Source: Vishniacozyma victoriae
Taxonomy: Eukaryota > Basidiomycota > Tremellomycetes > Tremellales > Bulleribasidiaceae
Direction of reading: 5' to 3'
Assembly: GCA_017654735.1 (NCBI GenBank)
Contig: JADPYG010000006.1
Coordinates: 124,001 to 188,000, forward strand
Length of the DNA stretch: 64,000 bases
Shown here piece after piece: positions 49,952-60,578 of this stretch (the first letter of the stretch is position 1; each line of letters opens with the position of its first letter). Position numbers and translations under genes: made by a program. Below the pieces are notes generated by a model. It worked only from the letters and a program-made list of their open reading frames with translations, made no database searches and had not been told where the DNA came from.

Positions 49952-51386
49952 CTTGAAAGATGTTTGTTCAAGATGGAAATGCTAGAGTAACTCCACACGT
50001 TAATAAATAGTTGCAAGATAACTCGTTAGGTAGATGACGTGCTCGTGCTTAGAAAGCCATACGAGTATCCCGAGTTTTCCGGAAAGTACTTTGTGATGAC
50101 TAAGGTAACTCAGCATCCGGCATTACCAAAACAGAAGGAAACAAGTTGCAAGGCAACCCTCCTCTGATGTCAAGATCCGCATAGAGTGTATGGGCAAATG
50201 TGTTGATCCTTCATTGAGTGGTCGACCGCCCGCATGCCCAATGACCAACCCCAAAACATTAGCTGACATGCAATAAAGCTCGGACAACTTTCCTAGCTTT
50301 GCGTACTTCTCGGACCTGTGCCTGCATGATCGCCGTTTGACGGGGGTCGTGGTATGTTTCACTTTGGCATTGAGCACGCCCCTTCTCTCGGTCTTGCATG
50401 CATGGACACTAAGATAGACAGCGGTGAAGTGAAGTCGTGGCGAACATGAGGCCATGATTTCACACGCGTCATGCGCCCTAAAAGCAAAAAAAAAGAACAA
50501 AGTCTTTGATTGTTATTCTCTACTCTTCCTTTCCCCACTCTCGATACACATGCACAGCTATCATCCATCCGGTCAATGCGGATCACTCACTCCCTATTTA
50601 TCTATTGTTTGTATTGGTCGAAGCAAGTAATACTTCTCCCCCGGGTAACTGATGTGTCATCAAACACAGTCTGACACACACCTCCTCCCTCCCCTTTCTA
50701 ATCCTGCCTTTCCCCCTTTCCCCTCTCGTCCAACATCCTTTGACGCGATGACTTGGCCCGGGGGCAGAAGCGTGCGGACGTCCGAATCGGAAAGTGGGGA
50801 ACGGGGGAACGGGTCGATCATATCATGTAATCATGGACGATCATGTCCGAAAGGGCGTTTGGGAAGATAGGAATAGGGTTTTATGGATGATTCTTTGCAT
50901 CACCTAAATGGCGATGTTACCGAAAAGAACCAAGGGGGTGACTGTGTTAATGATGTAAGTGAAGGTGTATAGGTGGCCAATTCATATTTATCGATCAAGA
51001 TGAAACGTAGGGGAGAACAATAACGAAATGAGGGTAAACGCCTTATAACACAAGGAATCCCTCCTATTGTCCTTGGCCCTCGGACTATAGACGACACATC
51101 TTTTGCTTATTGTCCTTTCAGAAAGCAATCAATCATCTGGATCTTCCTTCCTTATCCTTATACCACTACGGACTACGACCTATCCAATATACATTGTTGT
51201 GCTTCTGGACACCTGTTGTCTGTATCAACACACCACACTTCGCTCCACTATCGTATACGACACACTCAAGCCGTCCGGTCCACTTAGCTCATTGTTTACC
51301 TTTCAACTAAACCAACACCGCATACCCCTTGGTTCTCTATTCGAATCCGAATCGCCTTTAAAGGCGACCCTTTCGAACTGGCTAAA
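49952..51386. other. 1.4-kb region without a supported gene
   Basis: The largest gene-free stretch. Short frames exist (for example 50123-50500 minus and 51103-51390 plus) but lack splice continuity, motifs or domain-like composition. It should hold the promoters of the oxidoreductase and of the arrestin gene. The part from about 51080 to 51386 is CT-rich like a long 5' leader. I see no RNA gene, but a non-coding transcript cannot be excluded. Confidence 0.4.
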
Positions 51387-53738
51387 ATGACTCCTTCATC
51401 ATTCTTCCAATATCCTTCCAAAGGTGATTCGACTCGACATCCTTCTCGCTCACCTTCTACTTCCAGTCTTCCCTCAAGTCCAACTCATACAAGACGCTTC
51501 GGTAATTCATCATTCTCACTATCAGCTGCTCGTCCTCGTACATTCAATACAAGAGCACATCGACATCGATCACTACCACCTCAAAGTCCTACTGCCGTCT
51601 TACTATCTCTACCTCCTACCTGCCAATTACCTATCTCATATAGATCGGCCCGCAGGAACATTACAAAGGAGAAAATGATGTTTGAAGCCAAGAACGAGAT
51701 ATCGGCTACCATCGCTCAGATGGCAGCAGCACTCAAGGTCGAAGTCAAGGTCGTCTTTGACCAAGCAGGTAGAGTCGTACCCAACCAAGGAGGTACTGTT
51801 GATATGCTCGGAGGAGCCAATACCGGGTAAGTCATCCTCCCTATGACCCCTTTGCAAGCGCTGATCAAGCAGATCGAGGTACTCCCTTCCAGGTCATGTG
51901 ATCATCTCGATACCAGCCCTTCCTTCGGGTCAGGCAAACAAGCTACGAGAGATTCGAGAATTGAAGCTCGTCGTCGAGGGCAAGTCCGAGTTCTGGGACG
52001 ATGCCGGTAAGTAGTGCTTTGACGAAGTCTCAGGTCCAGTAGCTAACGTGTAGGACGATACAACCCAGTCAGACTCTACAGCGACACCATCGATCTCGCC
52101 GATACCAAACCACTCTTGATCCCATCCTGCGATCCCCTCCTCCCCAGCTGTAAGACTGTCGAGCTAGCTGTCGCTTTCGATCTACGTCTCCCTGGTTGGC
52201 TACCACCCACTCACCGAGCTTTCCTCACCAACACCGAGTACGGTATCATTGTCCAATCCAAGATCGGATGGACTGAGGCCGCAGCCGAGGTATACGGTCA
52301 GCCACGAGCTGGCGACAAATGCGTCGCGACTCGATCACTACGAAGACAAGCTACCCTCCTGTCTCACATCGCCACCATGGAAGAGAAACATACCTCCACC
52401 TACCAGACTTTCAATGTTCATCGACATCGACTACCATCTGCTTTGAACCATCGAATCAAGAATTCGACCGAGAAGAGCTACAACGTCACCCCCACTGCCA
52501 ACTCGACCAGTCCTATTGAATGTATCGTCACCGTACCCGAGTGGGTTGATTGTTATGGTCGAGAACGAGATCTAAGAATCGGCATCCGAGTCCGAGCAAG
52601 GAAGGGAGCAATCATCGCTCAGAACAAGGTCAACGAAGACGATATCTCTCGTCACTTGACTGATGCACTTGGGGATTTCTCTGGACCTTGGTCCGCGCCC
52701 GATGGCGCTGTCAGTGGAGATCCCTCTTCCGCCTCCGGCTCCACTTCTCCTACCCTCTCCACCCCATCGTCCACTCCAATGCAGCGACACAAGAAAGACG
52801 ATGAAGTTCTCACCCGTATTATCGAGCTCGGAATGGAGGTTGAAGAAGTCGAGTCGTATTCCTCAGTCGTCGCACCAGGTTTCAAGGCAACCTACCCAAT
52901 CCCCGATGAATCCGAACAACCAAATCGGCATTCATCCCACAAAGCCTTCATCTCTCCTCTATCTCCTCGAGCCGATGTGCCCTGTACCACAGATGAAGTC
53001 TTCCGAGGTCAGAGAAGTCGTAAATGCCTTCTTGCCGAGGATGGTACTCAGAGGAATTTCTTCTTTGACAATGATGGCTTAGCGATGAATGAGTCGTGGA
53101 GAAAGGTCAATGTCGTACTACCCATGCCCGTTGGTAACAAGGGACTCAAGTCCCGACCTCAGGGTGAGATGGATGGACCAATGGTGAGAATTAGGCATGC
53201 TCTCAAGATCAGGGTCGTTTGTCGAAATGTAGGATCAAACAACGAAGATATGGTAAGTCTACCTCTCTGGTCGTCATGGTCGTATACTAATGATCAGGCG
53301 GTAGTCCTATCCGTACCTATCCGATTCGGTACTTGTCCCGAGACCATCGCTGCCACTTGCCTATACCGCAAACCCCTTCTCCCAGCGTACATTCAGCTCT
53401 ACCACGAGAACGGCGAACAACTCCCATGTGACCCTCTTCCAATCTACAACTTGACAGACCCAACCACACCACCACCGTCCTACACGCCAACTTATCGGAT
53501 TACCTCTCCAGCCCCAGTCGGTCCATCTCGATCACCCTCCCCTCACGCTATTGCTCGATTATCAACCCCGGAAGTCGATATTTTAGACTTCCAAACCCCA
53601 TCCGCCAACTCGTCAGACGACGGACACGGGCCTACTAGCGGTACCATTGCTCGGCCACCTTTACGATCTCTTCAACCGTGGAGTACTGCTAGGCCAGCTA
53701 CTAAATGTCAAGCTACTTCTGTACCTGTAGTGGCTTAG
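51387..53738 (+). CDS. Arrestin-domain trafficking adaptor
   Basis: Four exons (51387-51826, 51873-52006, 52054-53252, 53298-53738) give 737 residues. After a Ser/Thr/Arg-rich leader of about 100 residues comes an arrestin N-domain, with LKLVVEGKSEFWDDAGRYNP as its clearest block. The C-domain holds LPGWLPPTHRAFL, ECIVTVPEWVDCYGRERDLR and VVLSVPIRFGTCPETI. The tail has TTPPPSYTPTY, a PPxY motif of the kind that binds WW domains of Rsp5/Nedd4 ubiquitin ligases. By analogy with yeast ARTs it would recruit the ligase to plasma-membrane transporters for endocytosis. Ser-rich insertions around residues 390-420 are probably disordered. The start at 51387 is the first ATG of the open frame; a later start is possible since the leader is not conserved-looking. 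Confidence 0.8.
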
Positions 53739-54155
53739 TCCTCCATACTTTACGACCTTAATGACCTCATTTTATCTGCATATACATAGCCACGAATCAC
53801 ATAGTCAATATCCCATTGCTTCCGTTTTAGCTAGACATTGCATCGTATCTTTTGGATGTATTTTATATTTCGTATCATCGGATGGTGCTGGGTGATGAGA
53901 TGTAGAGAGATCCTATAAGTCTCTAGCGTTGAACATAAAGATCGACGGGACGTTAGAGGTAAATCTTAATCGTCCCGTCCCTTGAGACATGTTGTTGTTG
54001 ATCGAGGTTTCGCCAACTCACTATCACCGCGCTATCCGAGACATCGAGTCGAATAGAATTTTAGCATATATCAGAACAAACATGTAGCCTTTCTTTCTTC
54101 TTTGTCCACCTCTAAACCTTCTACCTCGGACCGGAAGCAACCAATACCAAGCAAA
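53739..54155. promoter_or_regulatory. Upstream region of tandem coiled-coil gene 1
   Basis: 417 bp. It holds the arrestin 3' end and, at 54033-54043, the element TATCCGAGACA shared by all three genes of the tandem family. Confidence 0.5.
54033..54043 (+). promoter_or_regulatory. Shared TAYCCGAGACA element, copy 1
   Basis: TATCCGAGACA, 123 bp before the ATG of tandem gene 1. The same 11-mer, with one C/T difference, occurs before genes 2 and 3. Probably a promoter or transcription-start element kept since duplication. Confidence 0.5.
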
Positions 54156-54648
54156 ATGAGAAGTGAGTATCCAGCACCTGACGCGATGATATTGATGATT
54201 AGTCCCGGAGACCTCCCAGAACACCGTCATCGCTCCTGCTTGCCAATGTAACGCCAAACGTCTCCAGCCCGATGAGATGGCAGCTCTCGATGCGCTCCTA
54301 AAACGACTCGAAATCAATACTACCCCACGACAAACTGAAGACGCGGTTGTCATCCACCACAGCTCCGGTCCCATGATCATGAGCGTAAATCAATCTTATC
54401 AAAACATCAACGATACCACGAAGAGGATACATGCTACTTTCGACAGGATCGACGTCTTATTAGGTGATATCTTGGAAACGTCAAAGCAGATCCTTGAAAT
54501 GACCAAAGAGCTTCTTAGGATTTTCAAGCAACCGGGATTTGTGGAAGCTATGAATGCCAAAAGGCAAGCTCGTATTGAAGATGTCAAGGTGAGCAACCTC
54601 AAACAAGTCTTACCTAGCTGATACAAGCAGACCGAGGCTCATGCCTAA
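54156..54648 (+). CDS. Tandem coiled-coil family, gene 1 (unknown)
   Basis: Three exons (54156-54162, 54203-54588, 54631-54648) give 136 residues. Exon 1 is only 7 nt (ATG plus four bases), ending in phase 1. The N-terminus MRIPETSQN is followed by PRQTEDAVVIHHSSGPMIM, the family core, then about 60 residues of amphipathic helix with regular Ile/Leu spacing (RIHATFDRIDVLLGDILETS). A conserved end KRQARIEDVK precedes a tiny last exon encoding TEAHA. There is no signal peptide, membrane segment or known domain; it is likely a soluble, oligomeric helix protein. Genes 2 and 3 downstream are paralogues. I do not recognise the family. Confidence 0.68.
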
Positions 54649-55270
54649 TATCCATTGACACGACACAACGTGACAACGACATCACGATTTCCTACACGCC
54701 TGCCCATCTCTTCATTTCTCAACCTCCGGCCATGTTTCTCTGGTTTCTCTCTCTCTCTCTCGTATTCTATCGGACCACTCGTATTTTCTCGTAGCGTTTG
54801 AGTAGTCTTTGTGATAGGTCATCGATCGATCACATCGTATATTAAATATAGATAGCCCTGGTAAAATAGTCGTTTGTAGCATTCCGCGTTTTCACCTCAT
54901 GCACTTCGCGTTCACCCCTACTTCACAGCATCTATACATCATTTTGAGCGAAGCGCGATCCTCCACGGTAGTCAGACGACCGAAAGATTCGCGGGACCAG
55001 TCTCGTCTCAAAGGGTACGTAAACTGAGTTTTATCAGTCACGAGTGTCCAGTCCATCGGATAGGTACTCGCGAGGGCACTCCAAGAACCTTACTCGTCAC
55101 ATTTCCCGTTAGAGCGACTTATGATTCTGCCACCTGGGCTATCCCCGTTGGTGTCCGGTATCCGAGACATGTTCAAGAGCATAAAATCAACAAGAACACC
55201 GTGGCCACCTCATCGTGTCCATCGCTCACTCTTCCCATCGTTGCTTATCATTGAAGAGTAGTATATCGCG
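54649..55270. promoter_or_regulatory. Spacer between tandem genes 1 and 2
   Basis: 622 bp, including the TATCCGAGACA element at 55159-55169 and a CT dinucleotide run near 54746-54760. No gene seen. Confidence 0.45.
55159..55169 (+). promoter_or_regulatory. Shared TAYCCGAGACA element, copy 2
   Basis: TATCCGAGACA, exactly 112 bp before the ATG of tandem gene 2, the same distance as copy 3 from gene 3. Confidence 0.55.
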
Positions 55271-55723
55271 ATGACAAGTGAGTGACCCTACATGCTGCCT
55301 TGCTGATTCTCAGCTCCAGCCCCCACCCAGAATGTCAGCCACGCGCCCATCTCGCAAGGCCTTACCACCCAAGTTGCCCGATCGGCGACAGGACCCCTCA
55401 AATGGGCGCTCCAGCGACTTCACCTCAACAAAAACCCCAACCACAACCGCGACAATGTAAATCGAATGGAAACGGCGGTAGTCGTCAACGACAACACCAT
55501 CCCTACCATCATGACATCCGCACAAAGTCATAGGAACAGACTTGACGAAACGGACCGAATTTTGAAGGATCATTCCAGGAGGCTGGACCAGATTGACGTA
55601 AGGCTGGACCAGATTGACGTTAAATTGGACAAACTGCTCGCGATGGTCTCGGAGCCCAAATTCCATCATGAGGCTCTCAGGCGCAGGAACCAAGCTCGAA
55701 TCGAGGGTGGACAATGTATGTGA
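55271..55723 (+). CDS. Tandem coiled-coil family, gene 2 (unknown)
   Basis: Exon 1 is 7 nt (55271-55277); exon 2 runs from 55314. Unspliced at the end, the frame stops at 55723 (138 residues, ending GGQCM). A donor GTATGT at 55716 and an acceptor at 55764 would remove 49 nt and form a TGA directly across the junction, ending the protein at GGQ. The N-terminus MTTPAPTQNV and core METAVVVNDNTIPTIM match the paralogues. The helix contains a perfect-length duplication of the heptad RLDQIDV, encoded by two adjacent 21-bp units (55580-55621). The end RRRNQARIEGG matches KRQARIED of gene 1. Probably a parallel coiled coil; function unknown. Confidence 0.68.
55580..55621 (+). repeat. Two adjacent 21-bp coding repeats
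   Basis: Units 55580-55600 and 55601-55621 are identical except for the last base. Each encodes RLDQIDV shifted within one heptad, so the coiled coil was lengthened by exactly two turns. Recent duplication inside tandem gene 2; not present in genes 1 and 3. Confidence 0.85.
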
Positions 55724-56179
55724 TTCAAGCTTGAGGACGTGTGAATGATTGCTGAAGCGTTGAGGAACCTGTCCCAACCTTCTCATCTCACGTAGCAATG
55801 CCCCTTCCCGTTTTGCAGTTGTCCGTTTTGGTACTTCATGAATAGGATTGTACCTGTAGTGACTTCATCGTTCTAGCGGTGATTACTTCTGCATACGTTT
55901 GTGCCTATCCAGACTCCGGCAGCGACCAATGAGATGAATCTTTGGCGTACCCGGCGTTCTCTCGCAGTGATGACCAAGCGGATGGCACGAATTTGGGTTT
56001 GACGCGAGTTGCGGCGAATGGGTGAAGGCATTATTAGTCCATGGGGTAGGCTGTTATTTCTGTTCGGTACCCGAGACAATGTCAGGTATACGCGAATAAC
56101 AACAACATAAGTACCACCACGTCCTCTTCGTTATCATACCTATCCCTCCTTTCTGACTAGTTGAAGGTCATAAGTCACG
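55724..56179. promoter_or_regulatory. Spacer between tandem genes 2 and 3
   Basis: 456 bp, including the TACCCGAGACA element at 56068-56078. No gene seen. Confidence 0.45.
56068..56078 (+). promoter_or_regulatory. Shared TAYCCGAGACA element, copy 3
   Basis: TACCCGAGACA, 112 bp before the ATG of tandem gene 3. Confidence 0.55.
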
Positions 56180-56747
56180 ATGAGTAGTGAGTCTCCACCA
56201 CCCAGGGCAGACTACGTCGTAAAGCTGACTTACAGCTCCAAATGTCTCCCAAGAATCAGACAACGCAGCCAGCTCGCAAGCCCTTATTATTCGACCCATC
56301 CCGGCAGCCTCAGAGCCGCTCGGTAACGTGACTAGCTCGCAAGCGCTAGCCACCCTACCTTCCCCATCGGGACCGCAGACACTTGACGTAGCTGTCCAGC
56401 ATCCTCACTCAAACACCGCTCTTCGACAGACTGAGACCGCGATAGTGTTGGGGGGGAATGGACCTATGCCAACCATTATGACGCGAGATCAGGGGCTGTC
56501 CAAAGCCTGTGATATTCTGGGCGATATGATCGACGACCTGGACAGGCTTTCCGAGGGGTTGGGGAAAGTCAGGATCAAATTGGAAGGGCTGGCAGCGTAC
56601 CTCAAGGAAGCCAGTTCTCACCGGGCTGCCACTCGCCCTGAGCCTCGGGCTACCTCCGCACGAAGGTCCCAGACTCGCCCCAGGCAGAGAATACAGGCTC
56701 GAACCGAGACACTCCAGGCTCCAACCGAGGAAGAATCATGTATGTGA
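56180..56747 (+). CDS. Tandem coiled-coil family, gene 3 (unknown)
   Basis: Exon 1 is 7 nt (56180-56186); exon 2 runs from 56236. The unspliced frame stops at 56747 (172 residues, ending EEESCM). As in gene 2, a GTATGT donor at 56740 with an acceptor at 56789 would form the stop (TAG) across the junction, ending at EEES. The N-terminus MSTPNVSQES is followed by a longer Ser/Pro linker, then LRQTETAIVLGGNGPMPTIM (family core). A helix DILGDMIDDLDRLSEGLGKV follows, and a basic Arg/Thr-rich tail (TSARRSQTRPRQRIQARTE) not found in gene 1. The tail could bind nucleic acid or acidic surfaces, but that is only a guess. Function unknown. Confidence 0.66.
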
Positions 56748-57173
56748 CTGCCCCTTTACAATTTATGGAGTACCGCTGAAGCCGTGTAGAGAGAGAGACA
56801 CTTTGACGGATTTCTCGACCTCAAATTTTTCTGAAATAGCTGTGGGTAGATTATGTCAGCTTCTATGTCATATATCGTATGCAAAGGTGTCATCTCCAAG
56901 CATATTACCCGACTATAGCGGCATTGCCGGGGCACCGGTCATAACCAAGAGAGCAAGAGATATTGCCAAGACCTTGTCGGTCGGATCCAAGCCGGTTCGG
57001 TTAGGCTATGCCGATAGATTGGCAAGAACAAGGTTATTTTGCGTACAGACTCGTCGTACTCTACCCCAAGGGAGCACCTACATATGGTGTCATCACCCCG
57101 CACTCACCTTACTTTCTTCTTCAGCAACCCGTAAATTTCAACCCCTACTCAATTGTGACTATATCATACAATA
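56748..57173. other. Intergenic region before F-box gene
   Basis: 426 bp; no fourth copy of the tandem family and no shared element seen. It should hold the F-box gene promoter. Confidence 0.45.
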
Positions 57174-59198
57174 ATGTCGAATACACTAGCAAAGAGCAAA
57201 GACTCACTACCCACCGACCCACTTCAAGCCCTCGGCGTGTCGCTATTTTTGAACATCACGTCATACCTACCCTTTCCAACCTTACTAGCAGTAGAGCAAG
57301 TCTGCAAGCAATGGCGTGGAGTAGCCAAAGACCGCGAGAGGACGATATGGCGAGCAGCATGTCATCGCACAGGCGTCGAAATGAAACAAATGGATACTCT
57401 GGAAATGACGGAGAGAGCAACGGCTCAACCGGTATGGTATGGTGAGCCGGGAGAGGAAGAGGCGATGCCACCAAATCAGGCTGCAGGGAGTGTAGGATGG
57501 AAGGACATGTGTAAGGAGCATGTGGAGCATGATCGCAATTGGAGGTTTGGGAGGTGTAGGGAGAGGTACTTGACACCTCCTGGAAATAGCGTTTGGAGGA
57601 TCAAGGTGGATCCCGAAGACCAGACTTTGCTTGCTACCGATAGGACTGGTGAGTCTTCCATTATGATGACTGCAGATTTCGCTGATGGCGTTAGGCGGCA
57701 TCACGGTGACAGACTGCGATACCTCAAAACCGTTATTTCAGATTCGGGGAGTAAAACCTTTCGCACACCTCGAATTCGCCAAGGGCTTCGTAGTCTTTGA
57801 CACAGGCAGAGGTGAGTTCGTGACCCGTTCAGATCGCGGACTGCGCTGATATTAGACTTTGCGCTCGAGGTATGGCGAACCCAGAACGCCGTTGACAGAT
57901 CATCGGACAAGAACCTGAACAACAAGTCCGACTTGTGTGATAGCGTACATTCCCACACCCATAGCTCATTCAAAAAGACAACTCAACCGCTTCCCAAGGG
58001 TCATCTGGGCTTCTATAAGAAGATCGACCCTCCGACCCCTTGTATCGCGTTCCGAGCTCGAATAGATCAGGAAGATGCCGAAGGAAAAGAGCGAGCTTTA
58101 TTGGCTACTGCAGGTTCACAAGCAGTCTATATCTGGGATCTAGAGGAGGGAGAAATTGTCGAGACCATCCGTACCGATCTTACTGGAGACCGGATTCAGG
58201 TAAGTCTAATGAAGAAAGTCTTGTATCGAAACTGACGAAATCCAGTATATCGAATTCGATGAGGAATGTGTCTTCATTTGCTCGCATACTCGAATGCACG
58301 TCTTTTCAAGAGTGACACAGAAGAAGATCATGACTTTCCCACCATCTTCCGACTCGCCTTGGTCACTCTCGCTGAAATTCGACTTGCTAAATAAAGTCAA
58401 ATCACTACCTAGACAGCCGGTGGATGTGTCCGGTAACCCAGCCGACCCGGAATATCACGAGAATTGGATGGCATTCCAGGAGGGAGTGGAGGATTACCCA
58501 GGAGTCCAAGAGGGGAGTAATGGAACCACTACACTTCCAGGAGCACTACGCAGGCCTAGGGACTTTTCTGCGTAAGTTATCTGATACTGGCAAAGATGAC
58601 AAAGCTGATGATCAGATGCCACTTTACAGCGAACGACTTGTACTGTACCGCTCGATCTGGCCACGTCGTGGTGGTTCGAGACTACAAGACTGCTTTTGCT
58701 GCCCCTGAAGAGAAACGAGATGAGGTCGTGGCTTCGCACACGATCTTGCTCGATATCACAACGCCTGCCGAACTTCTCACCACTTCCAAGGACCGTGTGG
58801 TCATCTCAACCGTAAGTCAATACTGTCAAGGTATGCATGTCAAGCTGATCAAATAGTCGAATCGAGTCATCATCCTTGATACCGCCACATTACCATCCCT
58901 ACCTTTCACCCATCCAATCAAGCCTGTGCGATTCAACGTCATCCTCTCGACATGCTACGATGGTGTTCGTATGGCGGCGTGTGTTCAGGTCGATAGATCA
59001 AACATCTATCATACATATTGGGCTTTAGGGGAGGTTTCATTAGGCGGGATCAAAGACCCCATTAGTGGTCAGAGACGTCTACCCCCCTTGAGAGCCTTGG
59101 ACGAGTTTGGAATGTGTGTGAAAGTCTGGAACTTTGCTCCGTGGGTCAGTCCTACTACTGTAACTACACATTGTTATTGCTGTGCTGCATCCCGTTGA
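57174..59198 (+). CDS. F-box protein with probable beta-propeller
   Basis: Six exons (57174-57648, 57695-57811, 57856-58199, 58246-58571, 58616-58811, 58857-59198) give 599 residues. Residues about 17-60 (PLQALGVSLFLNITSYLPFP, LLAVEQVCKQWRGVAKD, IWRAAC) are an F-box, the Skp1-binding motif of SCF ubiquitin ligases. Downstream repeated strands such as VWRIKVDPEDQTLLATDRTG, LLATAGSQAVYIWDLEEGEI and DLYCTARSGHVVVVRD look like degenerate WD40 blades that would bind the substrate. The last exon either reads on to the stop at 59198 or is spliced from a GTCAGT donor at about 59143 into a further short exon; the WD part is complete either way. The substrate is unknown. Confidence 0.78.
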
Positions 59199-59425
59199 TA
59201 TGTTGATTATGTATAGTTTGAAACATGTAACAAGGGTGCCCCTTTACCTCCTTACCCCTTGTACCTTTGTGCGCTTTGACGTCACTTGTGTATATTGTTG
59301 TATTAGACTCTCAAAGGAAGGTTTCCACTGACAGCAATCATTCAATCAACAGCCAAAGTCCCTCTTATCCTTCTCTATTCATTCACCATCTCACTTACCT
59401 TTACAACTCATTATCACAACTTACA

Positions 59426-60399
59426 ATGCTCGCAGGTGCCGCTTTCCCAGCTGCCTTCCTCACTCGTATGTCCCCTCCTCCTACTTATCTTAGACCGAGC
59501 TGACTCTATTAGTCGGAGGCTTCGTCCTTCTCCTCCTCGTCACGCTATCTGTACCCATCATCAAGTCGATCCACCTCCTTGTCGTCGACTTCGCAGACGG
59601 TGGAGTCAGAGCTGCCACTATCGGAGTCTTTGGTGCCTGCTACGAAGGGATCTCTGCCAGGTCAATCCTCTTTGCCCACTCCAGCCTTGAGCCACATTGA
59701 TGTCTAGTCTCCCTGGCCAAGGCCTCGGTATCGACTACTTTGCTGATCGGTATTGCACGAAAGCAGCGGTTGGATATAGCCTCGATGGCGACCTCTTCGG
59801 CAAATTATCCCAGAACGGGGCAGTAAACGTCGTCACCAAAGGTCTCGCTGGCAGTCTTATCATCAATGCTATAGCAGCTGGACTTGTTGGGATCAGCGCT
59901 CTTTTCGCTTTACTCGCATACTTCTGCTCCAACAGGGCTATGGAAGTAGTGAGCTCTCCTTGCTGGTGTAACCTGTGAGAGGAAGCTGATGATAAGCTTA
60001 CATTTATCACACTGCTCCTCGCCGCATCGTTGGCTTGGTTGGTTTGGTTTCTCGACCTCGCCCTTGTACTAGTTGCCCGTAACAGGATCAAGGATGCTTC
60101 GAACGGAGCTTTGGTTGGTCATATCGGTAACGCCGTCTGGCTTGGTTTCGCTGCTGCCGTGAGTACACTCAAATATCAGTAGTGAGGAGTATGACTGATC
60201 ACATAGATTGCCTTGACTATCGCCATCTGTGCCGCAGGGTGTGGTGCCTTCGGCCGATACTCTTCCCGAAATCAGTACCGCAACGAAGCTACTACCACCA
60301 AGCCTGCTCGAAGGTGGCCGTGAGTTCCCTTTCTTCGATATTTGAGTGAAGCTGATGTTCAGCTGGCAGCGAAAGTACGCAGGTGCTGGTACTTACTAG
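59426..60399 (+). CDS. PalI/Rim9-like membrane protein
   Basis: Six exons (59426-59465, 59513-59660, 59708-59948, 59997-60158, 60207-60319, 60363-60399) give 246 residues. Helix 1 is GGFVLLLLVTLSVPI, then an extracellular loop with GVFGACYEGISAS and YCTKAAVGYSLDGDLF, a typical PalI/Rim9/Sur7 loop with two Cys. Three further helices follow: NAIAAGLVGISALFALLAYF, ITLLLAASLAWLVWFLDLAL and GNAVWLGFAAAIALTIAICA. The tail is short and basic (KPARRWPWQRKYAG). Rim9/PalI helps the plasma-membrane pH sensor of the Rim/Pal pathway; Sur7 relatives mark eisosomes. This sequence fits the PalI side, but orthology to Rim9 is not proven. Confidence 0.78.
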
Positions 60400-60578
60400 G
60401 CATGCGGAAAGACTGGCTGTGATACACGATACTTATAATACCTCCATGATTATGCAGATGATGTTGACGCTTAACTCAGCTGATCCGGGATCAGTGGTTT
60501 GATAACAAGCTTCGCCATGGACATGTTGTACATTGTCTGTGTTGCTGATATTGACTTCTTACTATTACTGAACCAAAC

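Noticed and set aside
50123..50500. 125-codon minus-strand open frame
   Set aside because: Composition rich in Cys, His and Arg, with no motif or splice context; looks like chance.
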